From assembly GCA_016928415.1 (NCBI GenBank), contig JAFGKU010000086.1, positions 1 through 50,989 on the forward strand: 50,989 nt of DNA. Direction: 5' to 3'. Shown here piece after piece: positions 1-8,047 of the stretch. Under the pieces are notes generated by a model. The model worked only from the letters and a program-made list of their open reading frames with translations, did not search any database and was not told where the DNA came from. Made by a program: the position numbers and the translations under genes. The stretch comes from Spirochaetales bacterium. Its GTDB lineage: Bacteria; Spirochaetota; Spirochaetia; SZUA-6; JAFGRV01. Position 1 is the first letter of the stretch; the number at the start of each line of letters is the position of its first letter.

Positions 1-134
1 CTTCTCATCAGCCCGCGGGCCACGTCGGCTGCCTTGACGGCGGCGACACTGCCTGTAATGCAAAGAACAACCCGCTTGCCTGAAAGAAGGGAATCGGTAC
101 TGCCTGTGATATCAAAAGACGGGTGTCTATCCAA
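1..134 (-). CDS. coaBC: CoaBC N-terminus (phosphopantothenoylcysteine decarboxylase/synthetase), cut by window edge
   Basis: Only the first 44 codons lie in the window. After a short leader the translation gives GKRVVLCITGSVAAVKAADV, the N-terminal FMN-binding strand and glycine loop of the Dfp/CoaC flavoprotein (family signature ITGSIAAYKA). The enzyme adds cysteine to 4'-phosphopantothenate and decarboxylates the product to 4'-phosphopantetheine. I chose a TTG start at 134-132 because AAAGGAGCG sits 7-8 nt upstream and no ATG is available. The start overlaps the stop of the upstream decarboxylase gene by 8 nt, so the two are probably translationally coupled. Whether the CoaB half is fused cannot be seen here. 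Function is secure from the motif and from the CoA genes immediately upstream. Confidence 0.82.
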   Translation of the reverse strand, partial: MDRHPSFDITGSTDSLLSGKRVVLCITGSVAAVKAADVARGLMR

Positions 135-1302
135 ATTTACGCTCCTTTATTAACGCGGCAATTTCTTTAAGATCCTTTAAAAAGCGATCAATGTGCGATT
201 TACGGACATGCGGCATGATGACGATCCGTATGTGCCCGGAAAAAAGCGATATGGCCCACCCCCGCTTCCTGAGTTCATTGGACAGAATATCAGGACCAAT
301 TGTAGGGGAGGCGATTCCAATAACATTCAATACGGGATTCATAACCGCCTCGATATCACCCGTTTCAGCGATTCGATCCTTCAGATAGAAGGTTAAGTCC
401 ATGCATTTTTCCACATTTTTTTTATACCCGGATATTCCCAGATACTTTAACAATGCCCATACGGAAAGGACCGCGGCTCCTGATCGTGTTCCCACAATGG
501 TGGCATGGGCATTTTCTCCGCCGGACAGGTAGGGAACCTTTACCAGGACGGCTTCGGACAGCTTCCTGGACCGGTAAAGAATACCGCCGGCCGGTATCGG
601 AGAGAGACCCATTTTATGAGGATCGATGGTTATGGATTGAACCCCGGGAAGCCTGAAATCAAAATCTTCAAGGGCATAGCCCAGATCTTTTAAAAACGGG
701 ATGACATAACCGCCAAAAGCGGCATCGACATGAAGATACAGATCATTTTCCTGCGCTATTTCGGATAATGCCGTTATGGGATCGATAATGCCGAGGTCGG
801 TGCTCCCGGCCACACCTACGAGCGCGATCGTTTTTCCGTTTATGGCCTTTTTTACTTCCCCGATGTCCATTTGATTCCTGTCATTCAAACCGACCTTGAC
901 CAGTTTCAGGCCCAGCATGTCGCCGGCTTTGTCAAAGGAAAAATGCGCCGTTACCGGAACAATTACCTCATTACCCCTGTTTTTATATGCCTTCAGGGCA
1001 GTCCACATGGCAAGAATATTCGCCTCCGTCCCTCCGGTTACTATGTAACCGCTCGCACCCCGATGGTAAAGTAATTCACCTAACATGCCGATCGCTTCAT
1101 TCTCCAGCAGGCGCGTGGAACTGCATAAGCCGGGGTCTCCGATGTTTTTTTCCAAATAGCGGCTGAATATTTCCCTGGCAAACAGGTGAGGTGCGGTGCA
1201 CATGGAACCAAGTATCCTTCCGGAATCAAAGGGAATATCATCTCTCAACCGGTCTTCGAGTTCATTTATAATTTGTTGTTTGGGAATTCCATTTTCATTC
1301 AT
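127..1302 (-). CDS. mfnA: MfnA-type PLP-dependent L-aspartate (or L-tyrosine) decarboxylase
   Basis: This is a 391-residue group II PLP decarboxylase of the archaeal MfnA type. Visible landmarks are the glycine-rich YIVTGGTEANILAMW segment, the cofactor-stacking His in PVTAHFSFDKAG, the Asp of HVDAAFGGYVIPF that binds the pyridine nitrogen, and the PLP lysine in TIDPHKMG. Members are known as tyrosine decarboxylases in methanofuran synthesis and as aspartate 1-decarboxylases that supply beta-alanine for CoA in archaea. Here it starts 4 nt after the phosphopantothenate synthetase gene and overlaps coaBC, so I infer aspartate decarboxylation to beta-alanine. It would replace the pyruvoyl enzyme PanD. 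ATG start at 1302 is coupled to the upstream stop. Family is near certain; substrate is inferred from context. Confidence 0.9.
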   Translation of the reverse strand: MNENGIPKQQIINELEDRLRDDIPFDSGRILGSMCTAPHLFAREIFSRYLEKNIGDPGLCSSTRLLENEAIGMLGELLYHRGASGYIVTGGTEANILAMWTALKAYKNRGNEVIVPVTAHFSFDKAGDMLGLKLVKVGLNDRNQMDIGEVKKAINGKTIALVGVAGSTDLGIIDPITALSEIAQENDLYLHVDAAFGGYVIPFLKDLGYALEDFDFRLPGVQSITIDPHKMGLSPIPAGGILYRSRKLSEAVLVKVPYLSGGENAHATIVGTRSGAAVLSVWALLKYLGISGYKKNVEKCMDLTFYLKDRIAETGDIEAVMNPVLNVIGIASPTIGPDILSNELRKRGWAISLFSGHIRIVIMPHVRKSHIDRFLKDLKEIAALIKERKFG

Positions 1303-1306
1303 AGGG

Positions 1307-2083
1307 TCAGTATTTAATGTATGTTCCTTTCATGCCAATTTTACCCAGTCTTTTGCCGATAAATTTCATGGCGTTCTTCAGTATACGTATATTATTATAC
1401 TTTTTACAGATACGACGCAACACGTTTTCAGGAAGAAGGGACATTCTTTGCGTCATTTTAATCAATGCCGGCATTACCCTGACCACATTATCCACAATCG
1501 TGATATCCGCTGCCTGTGCCGTTCTGGATAACGGGTTTAAATCAATCGCCGCAACCAATTTTCCCATTTTTTTCAATGCTTCAGTCCTGTCCCCGTCTTC
1601 CAGCGGGACAAGGACGGCGTCGGCCTTCAGTATTCCCTCGGGGTCTACGCTCCGTCTCAGGCTTTCCAGTTCCGGAATGGCGGCCCGGGCATCGACACCC
1701 AGAATATTCTGAGCGCCGGCATTTGAAAGCACGCCGTGTATGGCCTTTTCCCTGTCCGGGGTGCGGTAAAAAAGATTTATTTCCAGTTTCGATTCAAGAC
1801 ACCTGGACAATTCCACCGTATCTTCGGCGCATAGTGCCGCCAAATTTCCGTTTACCGATATTACCGGATTTTCCGCCAGCAGAAAAGCGGCGACACAGGC
1901 TTCCATTGCCGCCACGGCAAACGGCTGTGTTTTCTCTTCAATAAGGTAGTCAAACGCTTCGCCGCGGCCATGGGCAATAAGCCCGGCCATGGCGACAACA
2001 TTGGCCTTGCATCCCTCGACAATCTTTTCCCTGTAATGAAGGGACAGAGCCCTAGGATGCGAAGCAGGAATATTAAAACTCAT
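1307..2083 (-). CDS. 4-phosphopantoate--beta-alanine ligase (archaeal phosphopantothenate synthetase)
   Basis: The 258-residue protein matches archaeal PPS (former DUF137) from end to end. Diagnostic stretches are the N-terminal IPASHPRALSLHYREKIVEG, GLIAHGRGEAFDYL, PVISVNGNLAALCAE, LVPLEDGDRTEALKKMGK and DLNPLSRTAQAADITIVDN. In archaea this enzyme condenses 4-phosphopantoate with beta-alanine using ATP to give 4'-phosphopantothenate, replacing bacterial PanC. A ribosome site (AAAGGAGCG) lies inside the 3' end of the pantoate kinase gene, which overlaps this one by 11 nt. The C-terminal 50 residues after the conserved core are basic and lysine-rich. Presence in a bacterial operon is unusual; identification rests on the strong motif agreement. 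Confidence 0.93.
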   Translation of the reverse strand: MSFNIPASHPRALSLHYREKIVEGCKANVVAMAGLIAHGRGEAFDYLIEEKTQPFAVAAMEACVAAFLLAENPVISVNGNLAALCAEDTVELSRCLESKLEINLFYRTPDREKAIHGVLSNAGAQNILGVDARAAIPELESLRRSVDPEGILKADAVLVPLEDGDRTEALKKMGKLVAAIDLNPLSRTAQAADITIVDNVVRVMPALIKMTQRMSLLPENVLRRICKKYNNIRILKNAMKFIGKRLGKIGMKGTYIKY

Positions 2084-3008
2084 CGCTTCTCGCTCCTTTG
2101 AAATCTATATCACAAATCACAATCTCTCCGCCGCCGCTATTTTTCCGGAACAGGGCTTCTGTTTCGCCGGTTTTTTCAAGAGGTACAACGGTAAAAATAC
2201 CTTCCCCGAATATGGGCATACTCACCCTTATCCCCTTGCCGTCAAAGAAATCAAAAAGCGGCTTAAGTCTCCTGGTGATCAATCCCGTTTCCTCCGCAAA
2301 AATCCGCGAGCAATCCATAAAATTCTCCACAGTGGGATTTTGCAGTAAAACATCGACGAGGCGGCCTCCTGTTTCATTGATTCTCAACACGGCCTTTTCA
2401 TTGGATAAATAGCTGCTTGTCGATAATTTACCGAAATTCAGGGAAACGATTTTATAAAAGTTGACTGGCTGTATAGGGACTATTTTTCCGGTCCCGGGAG
2501 CCCCCGGTTCAACCCTTATTTCAATGCCTCCGAAAGTTTCACCAATAACCGTACCCAGCCCCGTCTTGCACTCCACCTCCGCCGTATGGGCTATCTCCGC
2601 CATTTTCACTGGAGAAAAGTCCGTATGGAAAGCCCGGTCAAGTGCCAGGGAAAGGCTTAAAGCTCCCGCTCCGCTTGTACCGTAGCCGGCTCCCATGGGC
2701 ACATCTATCGTGTGGAAAATGGAAAGGGAAAAATCCGGCCTGATCCCGGATTGTTTGAAAAAAATATCCAAAACCCGTTTTGAAACAACGGCATTATATT
2801 CTTTTACCCCGTTAAAAGAAATACAGACGGTTCTATCAGGCGATTTATAATTGACTGATACCAGTGTGTTAACCCCCCGGGAACAGGCTAATCCCGCTCC
2901 TTTTGATCCTTTATGCACAGGTGACGGATTTTGATCACAGATCTGAAAAAAGCCCGTTATATGCCCGGGTGAAAATGCCGATGCGAACACAGTTGACATA
3001 AGTGTCAC
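2073..3008 (-). CDS. Pantoate kinase (archaeal-type, GHMP superfamily)
   Basis: This GHMP kinase of about 310 residues has the pantoate-kinase N-terminus (FSPGHITGFFQI, then KGSKGAGLACSRGV) and the GHMP phosphate loop VPMGAGYGTSGAGALSLSLA near residue 107. In archaea PoK phosphorylates pantoate to 4-phosphopantoate, the first step of the archaeal CoA route, and the gene is normally linked to PPS, as here. The GTG at 3008 directly follows the stop of the ParB-like gene; the in-frame ATG at 2999, preceded by GGTAAG, is an equally good start. No bacterial pantothenate kinase motif is present. I infer it works with the next two genes to make phosphopantothenate without a free pantothenate intermediate. 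Confidence 0.9.
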   Translation of the reverse strand: MTLMSTVFASAFSPGHITGFFQICDQNPSPVHKGSKGAGLACSRGVNTLVSVNYKSPDRTVCISFNGVKEYNAVVSKRVLDIFFKQSGIRPDFSLSIFHTIDVPMGAGYGTSGAGALSLSLALDRAFHTDFSPVKMAEIAHTAEVECKTGLGTVIGETFGGIEIRVEPGAPGTGKIVPIQPVNFYKIVSLNFGKLSTSSYLSNEKAVLRINETGGRLVDVLLQNPTVENFMDCSRIFAEETGLITRRLKPLFDFFDGKGIRVSMPIFGEGIFTVVPLEKTGETEALFRKNSGGGEIVICDIDFKGARSDEF

Positions 3009-3395
3009 TTACCGTTTGAAAAGCTTTTTGAAAATACGCTTGAAAAAATTGATGATCCTCTGCAGGAGACTGGGATGTATGAGTTTATCGAGCCTGTTCA
3101 AGCCGTCTTCTATTTCATCAGGGGAAAGCTCTTTTCGTTGAATGTTTTCCTCAAGCTCAATTTCAAGCTTTTCAATATCCGTTGTATTTCTTACAATAAA
3201 GACATTAACCGTGGACCAGCCCAGTTTTTTGGCCGCCTCAAGCCTTCTATGCCCGGCAATCAGTTCATTGTTGACATCTATTATAATGGGGCTGAATTGA
3301 CCGAATTTCATCATGCTGTTTTCCAGCGAATTCAAATCTCCCAGGTCCTTTCGTATTCGTTTTGAAATTTTTATTTTATTGATCGGCATCTGCAT
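3009..3395 (-). CDS. Mini ParB-like (ParB/Srx fold) protein with C-terminal amphipathic helix
   Basis: The 128-residue protein has a ParB N-terminal fold: PINKIKISKRIRKDLGDLNS, then FGQFSPIIIDVNNELIAGHR, where GHRR stands at the GERR-like nucleotide-contact box of ParB CTPases. There is no downstream helix-turn-helix or dimerisation domain as in chromosomal ParB. Instead the last 20 residues (SLLQRIINFFKRIFKKLFKR) form a strongly cationic amphipathic helix, typical of membrane-surface binding. ATG at 3395 has GAGG 8 nt upstream. It lies between PBP1A (26 nt gap) and pantoate kinase (no gap). Exact function unknown; a membrane-associated ParB-fold switch is inference. Confidence 0.75.
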   Translation of the reverse strand: MQMPINKIKISKRIRKDLGDLNSLENSMMKFGQFSPIIIDVNNELIAGHRRLEAAKKLGWSTVNVFIVRNTTDIEKLEIELEENIQRKELSPDEIEDGLNRLDKLIHPSLLQRIINFFKRIFKKLFKR

Positions 3396-3421
3396 GAATA
3401 TATCCTCAATTCACTGTCCAG

Positions 3422-5899
3422 CTACTGCAGTAAAGGATTACTCTCATCAGGATTGTTGGGGATGATGATTATGTCATCTTCCGAATCGCTGCCTTCCGAT
3501 ATTCCCGATAAAGGCTCATCCAAGGGTTCATCTTCGAGTAAAATCGTATTCCTGATTACATTCAGCATTTGATCCCTGTTCTCATTCAACTTTTTATGAT
3601 AATCACAAAATTCCCTGGGTTCTGTCCCTGATATAAAAATTTCCTGTATAACATCATCGCCGCATGAGCCGTCAGGATTGGGCAGCAAACCGGATTTACT
3701 GCATATCTCCATGGTGGAAATGCCGCCCGGCATGTTAAATTCCTCGACCGGAAGGTTCTTATGGGCCCTTGCCATAAACTTGGCCCAGACAGGGCCGGCT
3801 GACAGACCGCCGGCAAAATTGATCCCCAATGAATTGCCCGGGTTGTCGAAACCTATCCAGACAGCCGTTGTAAGCTGCGGAGTAAAGCCGATCGTCCAGG
3901 CATCGGACCAGTTCTGCGTCGTACCCGTCTTCCCGGCAATGGGACGGTCAAAATGCGCCCATGCATGGAGCGTTCCCCAATCGACACTGCTTTTCAGAAT
4001 ACTTGTCATTATATAGGCCGTTTGAGGGCTCATCAATTTCATTTGATTCTCCAGACGCTTCTGCCTGGCGCGCAGTTCCTTTTCCGGTTCTAAAATGACC
4101 TTCCCGTTTCTGTCTTCGATGTACCGGATGCCCAACGGTTCCACCATTTTTCCTTCATTGGCAAACGTGGCGTACGCCCGGGCCATCTGAAGAGGAGACA
4201 CCTCAATCACGCCCAGGCCTAGGGGGAATTTTCTTGGAAAAATCCGCTCGATTTCGGATAAATCGGTTACCCCGAGCAATTTACTCGCTTCATCGATGGC
4301 GGCATCGAACCCGATCTTCTCAAGAACCTTCAGCGCGGGGATATTCAGGGATTGGGCCAGGCAATACCGCAGCAACCTGCTCCCATACCATTTTCCCTTG
4401 TAATTCATCGGGGTGTACGGTGTGCCGTCGTCATTCCAGAAAATAACCGGTTTGTCCACGATCAGTGTGGCAGGCGTTACCTTTTCATTTTCTATAGCCG
4501 CACAATAATAAAGCGGCTTGAAGGAAGAACCGGGTTGCACCTTGGAATCAACCGCCCGGTTGAACCAGTTTGTCCTGGAGCTGAAACTGCTTCCGCCGAC
4601 CATGGAGTAGATATAACCCGTTTTGGAGTCTATACAGACCAATGCCCCCTCAACCTTGTTCTTTCTAATTGCCTTTTCGGCGTTTAAATAAGTTTTGGCC
4701 GAATACTGTTTAACCGTATTTATATCGAACAAGGTCCCTACCATATCCATGACAGGATTCAGGTCCTCCCGGAAAAATTGCTTGGCCTTTATCTTCTGTT
4801 TGCCGCCGGAGACATAGACATCCCTGATATTGAAGGACAGTGAAAGAAGGTTGAGAACCGGGACAAAAAATTCATCGCCGAATTCAAGCCGGTTGGACGT
4901 GTTCTCCTTGTATTTGCTGTTGACATTTTCCAGCTGGCTGGTAAGGAGCGAATCTGCTATTTCCTGATAATCGAGATTGAGTGTCGTGTATACCTTTAAA
5001 CCGCCCCTGTATATATCCACCGCTCCCTGGAAAAGGTCTTCAAGCTCCTTGTTGATATACCAGGAAAACCAGGGCGCCCTGTCATCCCGCTCCGACCATG
5101 GATTTCTGTTGATCCTTGTATAATCATAATTATTCCAGTAATCGTTAAAGGACTTATCCGCTTCTGCACGGGATACATACCCAAGGCTTACCATCTGGTC
5201 GAGGATTTCTATCTGCCTGGCCCGGGCAATATCCGGATTGAGTATGGGGGAATACAGCGTCGGCTTGGCGTATGTATTGATCAGGAGGACGGATTCAGCC
5301 ACCGTAATATCCCTTACCGAATGACCGAAATAGAATTTGGAAGCGGCTTCCACACCATTGGTTCCATGCCCCAAAGGCATCTCGTTTATATAAAATTCAA
5401 GTATTTCATCTTTCGTATATTCCCTCTCCAGCTGGAGGGCCCACCACAATTCGACAAGTTTTCGTGTCAGGGTTTTCTCGGTCCGGTCGCAGTATCTATG
5501 TCCCGCTACCTGCTGGGTTATGGTACTGGCGCCCCCTGAATACTGCCCCATTAGAATGTGTACGCCGGCACGGAAAAGACCCCTTAAACTGAAGCCGGAA
5601 TGTTCATAAAAATCGCGGTCCTCACGTGTTAAAATGGCATTAATTAAATGATCAGGCACCTCGTCGAGACTCACGAGGTCCCGTTTCTCGTCTGAAAAAA
5701 ATTCCGTTATCAAACGGCCGTTGACGTCATAAATTTGTGTGGGAAGCGCCGACGATGATGCCGTTAAATCCTCAAGCCTGCCTAAATTGACCGTGGCAGC
5801 CAATCCCAGACCAAGGAATATGCCGATAAAAATGGCGAAAAAAAAGGTCGTGCCTAAAAGGATATCGATTATTATTTTACGTTTTTTGGATATGCTCAT
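3422..5899 (-). CDS. Penicillin-binding protein 1A (GT51 glycosyltransferase + transpeptidase)
   Basis: An 825-residue class A PBP that polymerises lipid II and cross-links peptidoglycan on the outer face of the inner membrane. One N-terminal membrane anchor (about residues 7-32) is followed by GT51 with the catalytic Glu in LTREDRDFYEHSGFS and GGASTITQQVAG. The transpeptidase has all three motifs: SSFK (PGSSFKP), SLN (AQSLNIPAL) and KTG (IAGKTGTTQNW). A PASTA-free acidic tail ends the protein. I prefer ATG 5899 (MSISKKRK) to the upstream TTG at 5923 because it puts the basic residues directly before the anchor. No Shine-Dalgarno precedes it, and a promoter-like pair ends 5 nt upstream. First gene of the operon that continues into CoA synthesis. 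Confidence 0.93.
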   Translation of the reverse strand: MSISKKRKIIIDILLGTTFFFAIFIGIFLGLGLAATVNLGRLEDLTASSSALPTQIYDVNGRLITEFFSDEKRDLVSLDEVPDHLINAILTREDRDFYEHSGFSLRGLFRAGVHILMGQYSGGASTITQQVAGHRYCDRTEKTLTRKLVELWWALQLEREYTKDEILEFYINEMPLGHGTNGVEAASKFYFGHSVRDITVAESVLLINTYAKPTLYSPILNPDIARARQIEILDQMVSLGYVSRAEADKSFNDYWNNYDYTRINRNPWSERDDRAPWFSWYINKELEDLFQGAVDIYRGGLKVYTTLNLDYQEIADSLLTSQLENVNSKYKENTSNRLEFGDEFFVPVLNLLSLSFNIRDVYVSGGKQKIKAKQFFREDLNPVMDMVGTLFDINTVKQYSAKTYLNAEKAIRKNKVEGALVCIDSKTGYIYSMVGGSSFSSRTNWFNRAVDSKVQPGSSFKPLYYCAAIENEKVTPATLIVDKPVIFWNDDGTPYTPMNYKGKWYGSRLLRYCLAQSLNIPALKVLEKIGFDAAIDEASKLLGVTDLSEIERIFPRKFPLGLGVIEVSPLQMARAYATFANEGKMVEPLGIRYIEDRNGKVILEPEKELRARQKRLENQMKLMSPQTAYIMTSILKSSVDWGTLHAWAHFDRPIAGKTGTTQNWSDAWTIGFTPQLTTAVWIGFDNPGNSLGINFAGGLSAGPVWAKFMARAHKNLPVEEFNMPGGISTMEICSKSGLLPNPDGSCGDDVIQEIFISGTEPREFCDYHKKLNENRDQMLNVIRNTILLEDEPLDEPLSGISEGSDSEDDIIIIPNNPDESNPLLQ

Positions 5900-5904
5900 A
5901 CAAT

Positions 5905-5933
5905 AAATTAGATATTGCCACAATTATCGTCAA
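5905..5933 (-). promoter_or_regulatory. Putative promoter of the PBP1A-CoA operon
   Basis: Reading the minus strand, TTGACG (5933-5928) is followed after 17 nt by TAATTT (5910-5905). The -35 hexamer is part of a tandem 8-nt repeat (TTGACGAC TTGACGAT), so a second -35 copy lies at 5941-5936. The -10 is weak. If used, transcription would begin almost at the ATG. Confidence 0.4.
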
Positions 5934-5957
5934 GTCGTCAAGTCTGATTCCCCATAT

Positions 5958-5992
5958 AAAAAAGACAGGCCGATTCTGGGCAGAACCGGCCT
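5958..5992 (-). terminator. Rho-independent terminator after the PEGA-like gene
   Basis: On the minus strand the hairpin AAGGCCGGTTCTG-CC-CAGAATCGGCCT (11 bp with one mismatch) is followed by GTCTTTTTTATA. It lies 90 nt after the stop at 6083 and before the PBP1A promoter. Confidence 0.8.
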
Positions 5993-6082
5993 TATCATTA
6001 TTTGTTAGTGTTCGTATAGTAACTGGGAGGGGAACTATAAAAAACACTAACATTATTTTTATCGTCACTATAAAATATAACT

Positions 6083-7078
6083 TTAATCTTCTTTGATTTC
6101 CAAGTTAAAAATCAAAGAAATTGTATATTTTTTTCCGGACTTAACCGAAAACTTCTTCGTTACCGTGTATTCCCCCATTTTTACCCGTAAAGAATGGCTC
6201 CCGGCGGTAACAGGAATAACATTTCCCTTGATAAAATCTACCTTTTTTCCATCAAGAAAGACAATAGCATCGGGGGATAAATCGAGCAAAATTCCCGTAC
6301 TTTCATGGGTCAATGGCACTTTCAAATCAAGGGTACGCCCCGGTTCTATATTAAAACTGATGGTTTCTTCTGTCAATGGCGGTGACAGCACTTTTAAACG
6401 GTGAATTCCGGAATCAAGAAGTATTAATTTATCAGTGGATTCCACGAATTCATCATCAATAAATACGGTGTGCGGCGTATCTTCGAAACCCTCAGGTTTT
6501 ATGATTTTTAGCAAAACATACCCTATTTTCTTCACTTCAGGCCTGATTTTCAGATAAAAATCACGCTGTAATATGGAATTGGGAATATCCTTGATGCCGG
6601 GTTGAATCTGGAAGAGAACGGGAAATGACCCGGCTTTTACAATTTGAGGAAGGACAATGGAGTTCAGGGAAGTCCGGATTGAGTCCTTATACAGCTGTTC
6701 AAGGGGTATGTAGACATAGAATTTATTGGTGACAGGAAGAATTCCTGAAAATATTTTATCACCCGTGAAGACATTCTGGATATTATCAGGGTCAGGATTA
6801 ACATTATTAAATAAATAATAGGTAAATCCTTCCGCGTATTTTTTCAATGAAGAAGACAGGGTAATCTCCAGGATAAGGCCGTTCAAAAATTCCGTTTTTT
6901 TATCGATTTTCAAGGATATCAGGTCACCTGTCTTGAAGGTAATATCCCGTTCAAAACCGGATGTGGATTCTATGTTTACCTCTTTGGTAAGATTGCCACG
7001 AATTTCCATACCCCAGCCGGAAACAGACTGTAACAAAAACCCTGAAAGTAGAAATAGGAAGAAATAAAATGTTTTCAT
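6083..7078 (-). CDS. Secreted protein with C-terminal PEGA-like beta domains
   Basis: A 331-residue protein with a clear signal peptide (MKTFYFFLFLLSGFLLQSVSG). The middle is beta-rich without a recognised family. The C-terminal third has two PEGA-like modules: TVFIDDEFVESTDKLILLDSGIH and AIVFLDGKKVDFIKGNVIP followed by VTAGSHSLRVKMGEYTVTKK, the short beta repeats common in surface proteins of spirochaetes. It follows the M23 peptidase gene by 39 nt and ends at the terminator at 5958-5992, so it is the last gene of the envelope block. A role in the periplasm or cell surface is likely; the ligand is unknown. No good ribosome site precedes the ATG. Confidence 0.75.
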   Translation of the reverse strand: MKTFYFFLFLLSGFLLQSVSGWGMEIRGNLTKEVNIESTSGFERDITFKTGDLISLKIDKKTEFLNGLILEITLSSSLKKYAEGFTYYLFNNVNPDPDNIQNVFTGDKIFSGILPVTNKFYVYIPLEQLYKDSIRTSLNSIVLPQIVKAGSFPVLFQIQPGIKDIPNSILQRDFYLKIRPEVKKIGYVLLKIIKPEGFEDTPHTVFIDDEFVESTDKLILLDSGIHRLKVLSPPLTEETISFNIEPGRTLDLKVPLTHESTGILLDLSPDAIVFLDGKKVDFIKGNVIPVTAGSHSLRVKMGEYTVTKKFSVKSGKKYTISLIFNLEIKED

Positions 7079-7117
7079 ATCGATTTCATGTTAACCCTAA
7101 AATACGCTCTTAAACCG

Positions 7118-8047
7118 CTATTTTTTTAATTTCGACTCCGGATCAACGGCTTTACCGTTTTTTAACAATTCAAAATGAAGATGAGGTCCGGTTGATCTTC
7201 CGGTAGTTCCCACTTCTCCTATAATCATACCTGAATTTACCGTTTGATTCAACCTGATCAGGACCTTATTTAAGTGGCCGTAAAGGGTCTGGTAGCCATT
7301 GGAATGCGTAATTATTATGAATTTTCCATAGATTCGAGACGTGCCGATTTTGGTCACTTTCCCTTTATTGGCTGCAAAAACCTTGGTGCCGATGGGAGCT
7401 GCCAGGTCGATACCTCCATGGAATTCCCTTTTACCGGTTATCGGTCCGATACGCATACCGAAAGAGGAAGTAAGCCTCCCCCTTTCCAGGGGAAAAGTAA
7501 AAATGATGCGCAGGAAAAAAGCCCTTTCAATGGCATGGAATCGATCTCCAGGGAAAAAAACCATGTCAATGGATTCCTCGCCAAAATTGACAAGACACGG
7601 CTTCCCATAGTCCTTAGTCATCTGATGCCGCGCCGACATTAATTCCTCCAGTTCATTCCTTGTATCCGCCTCTGAAAGAAAAATACCCGGCTGATTCGGT
7701 ATAATAAGCAGGCGCCTTGCCTTCAGGTCATCCGGATTCAAAAAACGATTCAATGAGGCAAGAGCGTCATACGGTAGATTCAATCGGGCCGAAATTGTGA
7801 ATATATCATCATTCCTGCCAATACTGTATTGAAAAAAAACCAGCTTTGGCTGTTCGGATTCCTTTCTTCGGTATTTTGCCTTATAAAACCGGGAAATATC
7901 ATTCTGCAGCTGAATAAACAGGGGATCATCTGAAGTCAACGATTTTATCTCAAAATATTCCGGGAAAAGAAAAGGACATACATTCAGAAAAAAAACGACA
8001 ATACAGAATCGTATCGTATCAGGATGCCAGTGATTTCTTTTTTCCAT
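7118..8047 (-). CDS. LysM-domain M23 metallopeptidase (murein hydrolase)
   Basis: The product is about 309 residues from the ATG at 8047, with an N-terminal hydrophobic signal/anchor (IRFCIVVFFLNVCPFLF). A LysM-like module follows (FFQYSIGRNDDIFTISARLN to LKARRLLIIPN). The C-terminal LytM/M23 domain has zinc ligands in EFHGGIDLAAP (His, Asp) and GPHLHFELLKNG (HxH). Such enzymes cut peptidoglycan peptide cross-links, or act as NlpD/EnvC-like amidase activators when degenerate; the ligands here look intact, so a true endopeptidase is likely. A start at 8098 would overlap the upstream gene by 80 nt, so the internal ATG is preferred (28-nt overlap). It lies in an operon with TPR and Mla genes. 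Confidence 0.87.
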   Translation of the reverse strand: MEKRNHWHPDTIRFCIVVFFLNVCPFLFPEYFEIKSLTSDDPLFIQLQNDISRFYKAKYRRKESEQPKLVFFQYSIGRNDDIFTISARLNLPYDALASLNRFLNPDDLKARRLLIIPNQPGIFLSEADTRNELEELMSARHQMTKDYGKPCLVNFGEESIDMVFFPGDRFHAIERAFFLRIIFTFPLERGRLTSSFGMRIGPITGKREFHGGIDLAAPIGTKVFAANKGKVTKIGTSRIYGKFIIITHSNGYQTLYGHLNKVLIRLNQTVNSGMIIGEVGTTGRSTGPHLHFELLKNGKAVDPESKLKK

